This document shows positions 1-10,287 of a stretch of 64,000 nucleotides of DNA, piece by piece (within the stretch, counting starts at the first letter, position 1; each line of letters starts with the position of its first letter). The position numbers and the translations under genes are program-made. Source of the stretch: Megalobrama amblycephala (taxonomy: Eukaryota > Chordata > Actinopteri > Cypriniformes > Xenocyprididae); NCBI RefSeq assembly GCF_018812025.1, contig NC_063054.1, forward strand, positions 29,278,356 through 29,342,355, written 5' to 3'. The notes under the pieces are model-generated. The model saw nothing but the letters and a program-made list of their open reading frames with translations, ran no database searches and was not told the origin of the DNA.

Positions 1-1449
1 TCTCTCCTCTGCTCTTTATTGTTGCAGCGGAAATGCTTTCCATTCTTATTAAAAACTCTGATTTTGAAAAATTTACAGTACTTGGCAAACAACCATTTTC
101 CAAAAATATACCAAATACCAAATTCCAAAAATTCTTCAAACTGTAGAGCTTTTCTCTAGGGCATCTGGCTTTAAACCAAATCTTAAAAAAAAAAAAATAT
201 TGAGAATTATTACCAATTCATAATTCTGCTTACTCAATTTCATTTCCTTAGAATGCAATAAAAGCTATAAACCAAGCCAATTTCTAACACACATTAGAAA
301 AGGAACTTTGGTCAAAGATTATGAAGGAGGAGGCCTAAAAGCCATCGACATTGAATGCATTAATGGCACTATTAAAACGAATTGGTTAAGATCTTTTTTG
401 AAAAATAGTTTCATATCCCCAACCAAATATTTATGAAATTAGGAGGAATCAATTTTCTCCTTAGATTATGACCTTACAAGACTCCCTGTTAAATTGTCAT
501 TGTTTCATCAGCAGGTTTTACTTAATTGGAAATTGATCTATAAGCATAATATCCCTTTGTGGAATTTTAGATGTGTGATTTTTAGGAATAAGTCTTTATT
601 TTACCAAAGTTGGTGAGAGAAAGGATTATGGTCTGTGATGACTTCGGTAAAGTTGGTTTTATATTCGCACATTCACACATCCGTATTCAGTAGCCTTGTT
701 AATCACACTACATTGGACATTCAGTGGACATTCACAAGTAAATATGCCATTAAAACAATACTTGCCTATTTTGATCGACTGTGAAAAATGTTGCAAGTTG
801 ACAGTCGTTGGTTGTCAATATCATGTCGCTGCTTAAAATTCGCAAACATTAATTTATTGCACATTTATTGGAAAGTCTGAATTTATCAGAAGTCCGAATG
901 TGCGAATATAAAACCAACTTTACCCAAGTTCTGTGATGCACATATTAGATAATATTGGAATGATCTCTTTTGAGATTTTTTGTTCAAGATTTAAGTTAAC
1001 TGACAGGAAACAATACGATATTATCATCAAAGCAATCATTCCACAATCTATAATTCAGATGTCTCTCAATTTATCTCAATGTAATGTAACGTTAACCCCT
1101 TCTCTTCCTAAGCTTTTGGTAAAAGAAGTTTCTCTCACTAAACTAAATAATATCACAACTCGAAAAGCATTCCTAGAGGAATTATATTTGATATGTTTAT
1201 GAAAAAAGAAACATATGACTTAGCAATTAACACATTTATTATTCTTGGGAAATTTTTCTTGCATAAAAACAGATTCTTGAAATCACTACAAAACTTCTTA
1301 ATATTTCACAAGGAATTGTGTTATTTTTTTCTTACCTTTGAAATTAATGAAGAAAAAGAGCGCTGTAATCCTCTATAATCTTTTAAATCTTATATACTTC
1401 GTATTTTACGTTCTGTGTATGCTTATGCTTGTTAAAAAAAAAAAAAAAA
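1..1449 (+). mobile_element. Degenerate L1/Tx1-like LINE, 3' part with poly-A tail
   Basis: Reading frame 3 from base 3 gives SPLLFIVAAEMLSILIKN, resembling the 'PLSPLLF' block of L1-type reverse transcriptases. Further right, broken frames carry a segment typical of the C-terminal part of fish L1/Tx1 ORF2 (PVKLSLFHQQVLLNWKL near 485-540). The frames at 933-1202 and 1193-1378 look like the very C-terminal region. A run of A at about 1435-1449 fits the poly-A end of the element. There are stops and frameshifts throughout, so it is dead. The YADD catalytic block is not visible, and the 5' part lies outside the window. A MITE at 641-929 splits it. Orientation is well supported; the exact clade is inferred. 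Confidence 0.75.
641..929. mobile_element. 289-bp MITE nested in the LINE
   Basis: The terminal inverted repeats are about 34 bp and begin acttcggtaaagttggtttt on the left. The right end is its complement with one mismatch in that stretch. The 9-bp sequence tctgtgatg flanks the element on both sides (632-640 and 930-938) and looks like the target-site duplication. The LINE sequence continues on either side, so this insertion is younger than the LINE. There is no coding capacity. An 8- or 9-bp duplication suggests a hAT- or Mutator-type transposase; the family is not recognised. Confidence 0.85.
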
Positions 1450-1738
1450 GGTATCTACACATTACAGTACGGTACAGTACAGTATCTACAATCAGTTCTA
1501 AAGACCAGAGTTGAAAAACAAAAGGGAATGGTTATGTATGAACATCATATGTCAGACGTTCCATGTGAAAACAAGTCCTTCTTAATCCTCTATATACACT
1601 GGTTTATAACGTGTCAACCGTAAAAATAATTGTAACTAAAAATTAATAACACTATAACGATAGTAAACCTGAAAATATATGAACAAATAGTTTAGATGTT
1701 AAACACAGATTGTTTACGATTTTTCAGTCAAGTTTAAT
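1450..1738. other. Unassigned intergenic or intronic DNA
   Basis: AT-rich sequence with a short run of acagtacggtacagtac. No gene, repeat end or RNA signature is recognised. Confidence 0.5.
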
Positions 1739-1744
1739 ACATAC

Positions 1745-1870
1745 CTAGATTCTGCCATCGTGTTTTCTGTGACAGTTTCCTGTCGCACGCCGATGACGTT
1801 TTATGTTCGCCGGTACTTTTTGCAATACTGCCGCCTTTCCCTTTGGAGTGACTATTACACATTTCACTCA
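1745..1870 (-). CDS. Possible first exon of an unidentified minus-strand gene
   Basis: On the minus strand an ATG at 1758 starts MAES and runs into a consensus donor (AG|GTATGT, exon end 1745). The sequence upstream of it (about 1760-1870) is locally rich in CpG and contains a CRE-like TGACGT core near 1795, unlike the AT-rich surroundings. This is what a promoter plus 5' UTR plus the first few codons would look like. The next exon would lie left of the window, and the LINE at 1-1449 would sit in intron 1. In other vertebrates ITSN2 lies upstream of NCOA1 in the opposite orientation, but MAES does not match the ITSN2 start I know, so no symbol is given. It could also be a chance ATG with a donor. 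Confidence 0.3.
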
Positions 1871-1899
1871 CTAGGATCAGTTTCTCACGCTCACGTTCA

Positions 1900-2480
1900 T
1901 GACCATGTGACTACTTCACCAATATAGATTTAAAATGTGTAGAAATGCTGTGCATTTTAACAAAAACATGTTATGATAACGTCACACTCAATAAAATCAT
2001 CTATTATTTCTTTAGCAGTCTTTTAATGAAGGCTGTGAAAAATGTAAAAGGTAGGCTAGCCAACATCTTTTGAAAAATAGCCTACTATGAATCTGTATTT
2101 GGCATCTTGTGAATGTTTTTTATTTTTAATTCTATCTTTGTTTGGACTTACTGATCTGGTTTTATGCTGTTTAACCAAACTTTGAAACATACCGTTTTCA
2201 GTCTGTTAATCAAACATTTGTTTAACTACAATTTTACATTCTTTCATTTCAGTTTCTATTTGTGGCTTTTTTGTCTCCTCAACATCCTGTGGCCAAAATT
2301 AATGTTATCCTTCCCTCTGTAGTTAAAGATGAAAATCTATTGTCGATCTTTTCTGCATTTTTTAGTCAATTAAATTAATTATAGCCTAAGCAGTCAGTGT
2401 AGATTTATTAAATAATTACCGATTTTTTGGGATTTCTGTGGAATAATATCACGCATCTGCATTTTTATTTGACTGATGCT
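1900..2480. other. Unassigned AT-rich stretch
   Basis: No open frame, splice-flanked exon or terminal repeat is seen. It may be the distal flank of the putative minus-strand promoter. Confidence 0.5.
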
Positions 2481-2489
2481 TTCAACAGA

Positions 2490-2780
2490 TAGTGAGTGAG
2501 AAATATAAAATGAGACATGCAGTAAAACTGTCTCATTGGATGAACTCAATTTAATTGAGGGCAGGTTTTCCATCCAATAAATTTGTGTGGCCCTAACTCA
2601 TAAAAGACAAATTCATGCAATGAAATGTTATTGAGTTGGTCCAACTTAATTTTATCAAATACAGTTTAAATGAAATTGATTCATTTATATAAAAAAAAAA
2701 TTATTTATGCTCATCCAACTCAAAACAAACCATTTAGTTGGATGCAAAACTTGGTTGAGATGTTTTTATTTAAGAGTCAT
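2490..2780. repeat. DNA-transposon fragment related to the element at 31030-31790
   Basis: The stretch around 2530-2575 (ctcattggatgaactcaatt and what follows) matches 31311-31350, including the phrase attgagggcagg / attgagagcagg. No complete terminal repeats are visible here, so it is a degraded copy. Confidence 0.55.
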
Positions 2781-2924
2781 AAAAGAAGGTATAAAACAGT
2801 TATTTACTGTAAAACAACCACAATATTAAAAACAATGGAAATATAGCTCTCAGTGGTCAATATGAAAAATAAACATTTGCATAATTATTGCATTCATAAC
2901 TTTGAAATATTAATTAACCATGGA

Positions 2925-3246
2925 TGAGAAGTTGTGTTGGACGCTCTATTAGGAAAGGCCTGATCTTCCTGGTATAGTTGTCTAATGTGGTCTCTGAACG
3001 TCAGCTGTTCATCAAAGATTACCACAAGGAATTACAGTTGATGAGCCTAGCTGGATGGTGAAATCATGCTGAATCGTCAGAGTGGCTGGGAAGATTGAGT
3101 TGCAGGTGATTTTCTTGTATCCATGCCGAGATGTCCACCAGGCAGTCCAAGATCTGTGCAGCTACTGTCAGATCATCAGCCTGAAATGAAAAGTAAAGCG
3201 GTGTGTCATCAGCATAGCAATGGTAGGAGAATCCATGAACCATTAT
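2925..3246 (-). pseudogene. LINE reverse transcriptase fragment (L2/CR1-like)
   Basis: Translated on the minus strand from about 3240, this gives a reverse-transcriptase palm segment with an intact YADD box (CYADDTPLYFSFQADD) followed by VAAQILDCLVDISAWIQENH and LQLNLP. After stops and a frameshift it continues with a piece ending KIRPFLIE. This is the order seen in the catalytic and thumb region of fish L2/CR1/Rex-type LINEs. Only about 100 codons remain, and both flanks are missing. It is a dead-on-arrival copy with no host function implied. Confidence 0.75.
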
Positions 3247-3253
3247 AAAGGTA

Positions 3254-3870
3254 TACAGTACCGGTCAAAGGTTTGGACATGTTACCATTTTTATTGTTTT
3301 TGAAAGAAGTCTCTTATGCTCATCAAGCCTGCATTTATTTGATCAAAAATACAGAAAAAAACAAACAGTAATATTGTGAAATATTATTACAATTTAATGA
3401 TTAAATATATAACAATTAACCATTTTAATTTTAATATGCTTTAAAACATAATTTATTCCTGTGATTGTAAAGCTGAATTTTCAGCATCATTACTCCAGTC
3501 TTCAGCATCACATGATCCTTCAGAAATCATTCTAATATGATGATTTATTATCAATGTTTGAAACAGTTGTGCTGCTTAATATTTTTTTAATATTATTTTA
3601 ATATTAAAATATTTTATAAAGTTTGGAGTCTGTAATTTTTTTCTTATAATTTTTTTAAGAAATTAATACTTTTATTCAGCAAGGATGTGTTAAATTGATA
3701 AAAAGTGATAAAGATTTATATTGTTAGAAAAAGATTTCTATTTTGAATAAAAGCTGTTTTTTTTTCTTCATCAAAAATTATCACAGGTTATAAGCAGGTT
3801 ATAAAGACATTAAGCAGCACAATTGTTTCCAACATTGATAATAAATCATCATATTAGAATGATTTCTGAT
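3254..3870. repeat. Fold-back DNA element (family F, copy 1)
   Basis: It starts with acagtaccggtcaaaggttt. It carries the phrases tatgctcatcaagcctgcat, gctgaattttcagcatcatt and tcacatgatccttcagaaat, which recur at 20755, 25509, 51838, 54935 and 62513. The second half partly reverses the first (attagaatgatttctga near 3855). This looks like a palindromic non-autonomous element, possibly Tc1-derived, as judged from TA-flanked ends in the best copy. It is non-coding. Confidence 0.7.
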
Positions 3871-3997
3871 TGCTGAAAAGACCTGTGAGATTCACACCAG
3901 CAATTACAGTTCCTGTGATACCCTGCGATGAGAGCGTGGACAAAAGTATTGGATGGCTAACGGTGTCAATCCAGTTGCGCCAGTCTGTGGAAAGACG

Positions 3998-4034
3998 AAA
4001 AAAAAAAAAAAAAAAAAAAAAAATATATATATAT
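3998..4034. repeat. Poly-A plus (TA)n tract
   Basis: A run of about 25 A is followed by atatatatat. Simple repeat. Confidence 0.95.
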
Positions 4035-4421
4035 CAGTTTAGTAATAGAAAAAAACACATACTTTTTGTGTGGAGGGGTGTGTCTGCCACATTCACAATC
4101 CTAAAAATAAGAATAAAAGTATTATTACACACCATATTTAACAAATTACATGTAAAAATCAGATTATTTGAGTTACTGTCACTAGGAGGTAGTCACAATG
4201 ATGTTCAATGACATCATCAAACTGTGAAAAAGATGTAAATTTTATTTGAATAATGTTAACGTATTAAAACAGACGCTTTTGATTACATGGTTCAATTTTA
4301 TACAGAATCCCTACTATGATGCTCCCCATAACACATAGAAAACTTAAAAAATACACAAGACTTCACATCAGAGACACAGATCCATCATTTTAACAAAAAA
4401 CAACAAAAATCACATATGCAC

Positions 4422-4426
<5 letters not shown>

Positions 4427-4505
<79 letters not shown>

Positions 4506-4521
4506 TATATATATATATATA
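4427..4521. repeat. (TA)n microsatellite
   Basis: A nearly uninterrupted alternating TA run of about 70 bp, then a short break (acacaga) and a second TA run. Confidence 0.97.
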
Positions 4522-4529
4522 TACTGTAT

Positions 4530-5364
4530 ATTGACACTAGGGCTGAGCTTTGACACAAATTTCACAATTGAATTTTTAATTGATTATTTGGGGCCTAATT
4601 TCCTCAAAGAAAAACATATCAACTGATGCTGTAAACAGGAGCGACAGTTGGTACATCATTATATTATTAAAAGGTTCAAATTAATTGATTTGTGGGCTAA
4701 ATATAAAAACATTATTTTAAAATGATTTTCGTTCCTTGATTCAACTTCTCGCATCGCCTGCGCAACGGGGTTGCCAGGTTGAGGTCACAAATAGGTTTGA
4801 ATTTATATGATAGGTCAATTGCGCGAGTAGAATGCGTTTCATACAAGATCTGGCAACTGGACAACCTTGGAATAATACATTTGATTATTCTTTTTATAAC
4901 TAGGTTTGGGCCATAGAAATTATGGGAAGATGGGTGTGAAATACGGGAGACTCCCAGCAAAAACAGGAGTGTTGACTGGTATGTGGTCGGTCCATGTGCT
5001 CTCTGCGTGAACTGAAGCGGTACCGCGATCTGTCACTCCACAGAGTGCTAAGAAAGATCGCGACAGCTCGAGAGACGTCCATGGTCTCACTCCAGTGAAT
5101 GGGAAAGTAGTCAGTCACTCCTTGTATTTGATGAATAACAGGTAAGCCGAGGGATAGCACAAAATTACATAAATCTCTAAAATTACTACGTAATAGGCTA
5201 ATGTGTGTGTGAAGTGAATGAGTGTAAACTGAGCTCAGCGCAAATCAAATAGCCGCGCTGTTTGTGTCTCGCAGAAATCAGAGCTCTGTAAAAAATTATT
5301 CTAATACATCAATAAAATACTGTATCATAAACATTTTATACTATTTGATATATATTTTCAGCTC
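4530..5364. other. Region downstream of the retroviral integrase; possible LTR or flank
   Basis: This lies 3' of the minus-strand provirus, where env and the 3' LTR would be expected. No env-like frame is recognised. I could not match any part to a second copy right of 10600, so LTRs cannot be delimited. It contains a GC-rich patch (about 4980-5110) with no open frame I recognise. Confidence 0.4.
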
Positions 5365-6400
5365 TGATACGTGTCGTCAGGTTGGTGAGGCTTGCAGTGT
5401 GACACGTGAATCCAGGTATCATCCTCGGCAACCTTGATGGCAGTGTTGATTGTCAGGATTATTTCATATGGCCCCAACCACCTCGGACAGTGCCACGCCT
5501 TCCTCTGGAAGTCTCTGACCCAGATCCACTGTCCTGGACTCCTGGCTCGTAGGAATTTTGCGGTTTGTCACCTGGAACTGGCAAAGCAGCTTTCATCTGC
5601 GAGTAAATAGACTTGATAGCTTTAGTTAAAGACATCATACTTTCTCAATTGTTCATCAATCGCCGCAAATCCCTCCTGGGAGGAGGCTCGATTTTCACTC
5701 GATTTTCATAGGCCAACCTGTAAGAATTTCATGTGGGCTGAGTATGTCCTGGTCCCTTTTCAGGCTCTCATGGCCATCAAGACTATTGGAAAGGCTTGAA
5801 CCCATGTCATGTTTCTGCCATAATTTTACACAATTTTGTTTTTTACAGTCTGATTTGTCCTTTCCAGTGTGCCACCATTTTGGAGTTTTTCAAATTTATT
5901 CTCAATTCGTTTGCCAATTCTGTGATCTCAATATCACTGATCAATCTTTCTGGTACTCCCCACCTTGGGATAACTTCTCTTATTTAGAGCTTTTGCTACA
6001 GTCATAGCATCAGCTTTTCTACTTGGAAAACACTCAACCCACTTTGAAAACATATCAACAATGTCAACTCAAAGAAATCCATCGTGATGTGCTGAAAAGG
6101 AAGTTCTGGTGTGGGGTGGGTGGAATAAGTTTGTGGCTTACTTGGTCTTCCCACGTTATTCGCTGTGCAGATATAACAATTCTGACAAAATTTTTCTGCC
6201 ACAACTGTAAATCCTGGGGCCTCCCAGGAAGTTCCAATTAGAATATTCATTGCCAATTTTGAGGTGTGGTCTGACCCGTTAGACCACTTTGCAAAATTTA
6301 GATACAATTGTTTTGGCAGGAAAGTTTTTTTTTTGCATCTTTCCATACCCCATCTTTGCACTTTGCACCCCGCTCCAACCAACGCTTTTTCTCCTGGTTG
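5365..6400 (-). pseudogene. ERV integrase (zinc finger and C-terminal part)
   Basis: A minus-strand frame (6002-6382) holds the HHCC zinc-binding region, with DHTSK for the His part and CQNCYICTANNVGRPSKP for the Cys pair. This is followed by the FQHITMDFFEL start of the catalytic core with its first Asp. Most of the core is scrambled. Near 5370-5520 the minus strand regains a C-terminal integrase block (a WLGP-type turn, then VAEDDTW and HVSHCKPH) and ends in a stop near 5365. Nothing resembling env follows. Confidence 0.8.
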
Positions 6401-6441
6401 CCATATTTTGAATTTCGATCAACGTTGGTGGGAACTGAACA

Positions 6442-6681
6442 TCATTTTATCATTAAGTGAGTCATTTGTGACTGCATCAGCAGAGCGTGTATTGCATGTG
6501 GAATAAACACAGTTAAAGGGTGGAATGCCACCATATCCGAGCACACTAAAACAACTTCAGTAGCGGCGGCTACCAAACGAAGGCACTGTGGCATTCCATG
6601 TACGACAGTGTCTAACTGTTTGAGGTAATATGCAATCGGTCGGTGGCGATCACCATGGGGTTGTGTTAAAACCATGGACAT
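6442..6681 (-). pseudogene. ERV connection / RNase H start
   Basis: A 79-codon minus-strand frame reads VLTQPHGDRHRPIAYYLKQL and then a segment ending HPLTVFIPHAIHALL. This is the typical connection between reverse transcriptase and RNase H in gamma-type retroviral Pol proteins. The remainder of RNase H is not open. Adjacent to the integrase remnant on the left, in the expected order. Confidence 0.75.
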
Positions 6682-6689
6682 GAACTCAA

Positions 6690-7528
6690 TTTTTTTTTTT
6701 TTGAATAGTCAGACATGGTGCATTTGAGAGAGCCAATTTAAATTTTTTTTAAATGCAACCTGTCGTTCCTCTGTTCAGATTTGTCAGTTAGAACTTTCTG
6801 CTCATGAGCTGCTGTTAGTAAAGGATTTGAAATTTCTGCTTTATCTTGGATCCATGGCCTACAATATCCCATAAGTCCCAGAAATTACATCATTTGTCAT
6901 TTTGTGACGGGTTTCAATTCGTTCAAATCCTAGCGCGCAACCTTTGCTAAAATGAGGTGACCAAGGTACCTTACTTCCTGCTGTACTAACTTTTGACTCT
7001 TTGTGTCCATTCTCTGCTAAAACTCCAGTAATGCATGCATATTGATCTCACAGGTGTCTTTGTTGGGAGAACAGCTTCAAATCATCTATATTCTGAATTA
7101 GGGTACTTCCCCTAGGGGGAAAGAATCTTTCCAGATTTCTAGAAAGTTCCGCAGAAAACACACTTGGTGAGTCTTTTGGGATCAAATTTGGGTTTGTTCT
7201 CCTTGCTACACAGCCTGCAAACCTCGATTGCCTGCATTACGGATATGCTTTTACCCCTTTTTGGTTGATGTAGTGTTTCCTACTATATCCCAAGTCCAGT
7301 TCCCAGTTTTTAACTGGGTAGTGAGCCAAAACTATCATGTTTGCCCTCAAACCTTCTTTCTTTCCCACAGAGATGTGGGCTGGACTGGTTTCTGACAGAA
7401 AAAGAGCAGGTTGAGCAGGTGTTAGTATAACAGAGAATGCAGAGTATCGCTGGGATACCAATAAAAAGCAAGATAATTTTTTTTCCTTGGTGGTACATTA
7501 AAGCATTTCTCCTCATATACATTGTTCC
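6690..7528 (-). pseudogene. ERV reverse transcriptase, heavily degraded
   Basis: The minus-strand reading near 7079-7095 gives IDDL at the place of the catalytic YxDD box. Downstream fragments (about 6880-7050) keep phrases such as AENGHKESKVS and SPHFSKG that correspond to the region just after the palm. There are several frameshifts and at least one deletion: most of the fingers are unrecognisable. No activity is possible. Confidence 0.65.
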
Positions 7529-7529
7529 T

Positions 7530-8090
7530 ATCTTGGCCTATAATCCATGAGGTACAATGTAGATGAGGTGGTTTTTGCTAAATCTGTCAACATTTGTTGA
7601 TAAGCAGAGTATGGATTAAAGTAAGGCGTTAAAGCCCAGTTATAATACCAGTTTGGTGTAATTTGCATAAAAGCACCCCTGGAATTGAACACTTCCATAA
7701 CATCGTTTGAAATGAAAATGATCAATTCCAATTTGGACAATAAATCTCTAGCCAATTAATTTACATGGCATGTTGCAGAAACCAGGAAAGAATGGGTCAC
7801 CTGTTTCAGCTTGTTTGTTACCCTCATAGTCAACTTATCAACCAATGGTATGCCAGATAACCATATATCCCCATATTTGAGTTTTGCCAGAATAAGCTAA
7901 ATTTGGACGTTTTAGAGTGGTCTCTGCAGTGATCATAGAAAATGTAGCACCTATGTCCACCAAAAAAGGTAATGAATGTACTTCAACTTGAATTGTCATT
8001 ATTGGATTTGGTCTTGGATTGTCAGTTATTTGCATTAGTTGTTTTAGTTGAGTGTCTCCCACCTTATCCTCTTCATGGTCTCTCACATTT
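7530..8090 (-). pseudogene. ERV protease and protease-RT junction
   Basis: A minus-strand frame (7838-8086) contains FLVDIGATFSMI. This is the aspartic protease active-site block with Ile where Thr or Ser is usual after the Asp, probably an inactivating change. Further on (7528-7755) the text RDLLSKLE matches the conserved GRDLL turn near the protease end and RT start. The frame is interrupted between the two. Order and motif make the assignment fairly safe. Confidence 0.7.
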
Positions 8091-8149
8091 GATGATGGAA
8101 ACCAAGGGGAGGGAGGAGATGGTTCATGTTTGAGATGTTGTTTCCTCTC

Positions 8150-8205
8150 TCTTTGGCAATCCTTGGCCCATTGTCCTCTTTCATCACAGATTCAGCAGCA
8201 GCAGT
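8150..8205 (-). pseudogene. ERV nucleocapsid zinc knuckle, broken
   Basis: The minus-strand reading from about 8197 to 8156 has cysteines spaced C-x2-C and, after the usual spacing, a final C, as in a CCHC knuckle. A stop codon lies between the first two cysteines, and the histidine position is glutamine. One knuckle is typical of gamma/epsilon-type nucleocapsids. It lies directly upstream of the protease, as expected. Confidence 0.55.
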
Positions 8206-8299
8206 TTTCCATTGATATGATGGACCTTGGTGGTTTCTTGGAGATGGCATATTCTGGTGGTCTTCTTGACTTCCTTCAGCTGCTTTGTGATTGCACCCC

Positions 8300-8984
8300 A
8301 GTCAAGATGTGTGGGGTATGCCAACCTCATTCTGGGAGTCATCCTGCTCCAAGCAGTCTGCTACCTCTGCACCTGCACCAGCATTCATTCTTACAGTGCT
8401 TGGGTTAAAAGCATCTTCACCAGTTCCACATACCTCAGTCCATTTCAAAGCCAGCTTGTTGTTGAAGATAGCTGCCCAGTCTCGGCCTGTGGGTCTGTAT
8501 GTGGCATCGATGTTCTCCTCTGCTCTGATAAAATCCACCACTCGCTCCACCCCCTTTTCTAGGTCCAAAAGTGCAGCATTTGGGAGTTCCTCTAAGTTCC
8601 AAGAGTTCTAGGTTCCTTCTCCAGGAAAACTGAAGCACCAGCAGGTTGAGGGCTTCTCGACTCCCCAGTCTGGCCTTGGATCTTGTTGTTATGTTTCTCA
8701 AGATTTCTGATTTCTTTTTTTTTTTTTTTTTGGAAGTGATGAAGCAAAAGTTTCTATGAATATTCTCTTGCAATTTGATTTTTTTTTTTACCTCCTCCTG
8801 TAGCAATGCCAGTGGCTCATCAGTCTCTGTGTCACTGTCATCAGGTTTAATCTTTTCCTTATCATTGATTGGGGCAGAAGGGACCTTTGCTTCCTCAGTT
8901 GCAGCTGCCTGGACAATGGCTTGCGCATGCCATATCCATATCTTCCTCTTCTGGATTCTGCTTTGTGGTTTGCACTGCGTTCCC
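8300..8984 (-). pseudogene. ERV gag, capsid-like part
   Basis: Minus-strand frames here contain a lysine/glutamate-rich segment, a poly-lysine slippage region near 8710-8735 and then a stretch with YRPTGRDWAAIF and LALKWTEVCG (about 8370-8505), which reads like the C-terminal capsid region of fish retroviral Gag. At least two frameshifts separate the pieces. Assignment rests on position between the MGN start and the zinc knuckle and on overall composition. Confidence 0.6.
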
Positions 8985-8999
8985 ACATGGAAAGAACCT

Positions 9000-9300
9000 A
9001 TATGTGGATATATGCGCATATATGAAACCTATATGCAGTGTATATGTACATATATGCTGCATATATGCACATATATGATAATATATATGCTGCATATATG
9101 CGCATATATACTGCATATATGCTATATATATGCTGCATATATGAGCATATATACTGCATATATGCTATATATATGCTGCATATATGCGTATATATGCTGC
9201 ATATATGCGTATATATACTGCATATATGTGTATATATGCCACATATAGGCAAAATTGAGGTGCATATATGTGCATATACAGGAAATATAGGTCTCCTGTA
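9000..9300. repeat. Self-complementary tgcatatatgc minisatellite
   Basis: Units of about 10-20 bp (ctgcatatatgcgcatatat and variants) repeat for roughly 250-300 bp. Because each unit is its own reverse complement, several frames on both strands stay open and read as Tyr/Ile/Cys-rich peptides. These are not genes. Confidence 0.9.
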
Positions 9301-9977
9301 TTGCTTCTTCATATCCATATATATGCCCTATACATACAAGATATGTCTTCTATATAGCTAATGGCAGGATCTGGTCATTTTGTAGCTCATATCTCATTTT
9401 TGACTGTCATACATGATGCCTAGCTCATATTTTCTATTATCAAGGCAAAAACTAAGAATTAACGAAAAAAATTATGCAAGAACTTATGTATGTGCGAATG
9501 TAGCAGTTATGTATTTAGACAATTATTTTGTGATTCCACTTGCCATGACCATATTTGGGGTTTCCTGCCGCCACGCTGACTTGGGGTGTTGACGCACTTT
9601 GCTGCTTCCCAGTCTGCATGAGACATCACAGCGGTAGGTCGCACAAAGTTTTTGCGGTGATTCAATTAAGGCCATGTTTCATGTAACAGCTGAATTCACA
9701 TGATATATTTGTATGATTGTAATCCAAAACCCCTCTGTGATGTACATTCAGATGTTTCGTTGATTATTTTTCTTTACTTAAGTTACTTTTAATATCTCTC
9801 TTTCTCAGCATTGTGCGTTGCTGCCGCATGCTGTTTGTATGCTGCACAAGTCCTGATATATTGCCATTTGTGTTATACAGAATAAAGTGAGGACCTGATG
9901 GCAAGATTTTTCGCAGTCTGTCTTTGATTACGACACAACGCAGAAAACACACCGCTACACGAACACGTGAAATTGGT

Positions 9978-10098
9978 CCCACATGGAAAAAACCTATATA
10001 AACATATATGTTTCAATATAGGTTTGATATAGGTTTTTAATATATGTGACATATATAAAATTGGCCGTTTTCCTATATTATGTGTACATATATGTACA

Positions 10099-10145
<47 letters not shown>

Positions 10146-10287
10146 ACATATATGTGTGCATATATGTACATATATGTACATATAATATAGGAAAACGGCC
10201 AATTTTATATATGTCACATATATGTAAAACCTATATCAAAACCTATATTGAAACATATATGTTTATATAGGTTTTTTCCATGTGGGT
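9978..10287. repeat. Near-perfect 310-bp palindrome
   Basis: The left arm (cccacatggaaaaaacctat, then aattggccgttttcctatat) is mirrored by the right arm. A core of tatgtgtacatatatg and (TA)n forms the centre near 10100-10140. It may be a fold-back MITE of the same family as the surrounding element. Confidence 0.9.

Larger units (their letters stand above)
8985..10287. mobile_element. 1.3-kb TTAA-type DNA element inserted in ERV gag
   Basis: The left end reads cccacatggaaagaacctat. The right end is its inverted counterpart (ataggttttttccatgtggg), directly followed by ttaa at 10288-10291. On the left the flank ends in tt. A TTAA target and CCC-starting termini are hallmarks of piggyBac-like elements; here two bases of the left TTAA seem lost. 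Gag-like reading resumes at 8984, supporting a clean insertion. Inside are an ATATATG satellite (about 9000-9300), an unrecognised stretch (9346-9977) and a 310-bp palindrome (9978-10287). No transposase is seen. Confidence 0.6.

Noticed and set aside
5744..6241. Plus-strand open frames across the integrase region
   Set aside because: They are the antisense of the minus-strand retroviral integrase.
8998..9361. Tyr/Ile/Cys-rich open frames of about 100 codons on both strands
   Set aside because: They are read-through of a self-complementary ATATATGC repeat; all frames give the same low-complexity text.
10046..10270. Open frames on both strands within the palindrome
   Set aside because: Mirror-image products of the palindrome and its TA core, with no protein signature.
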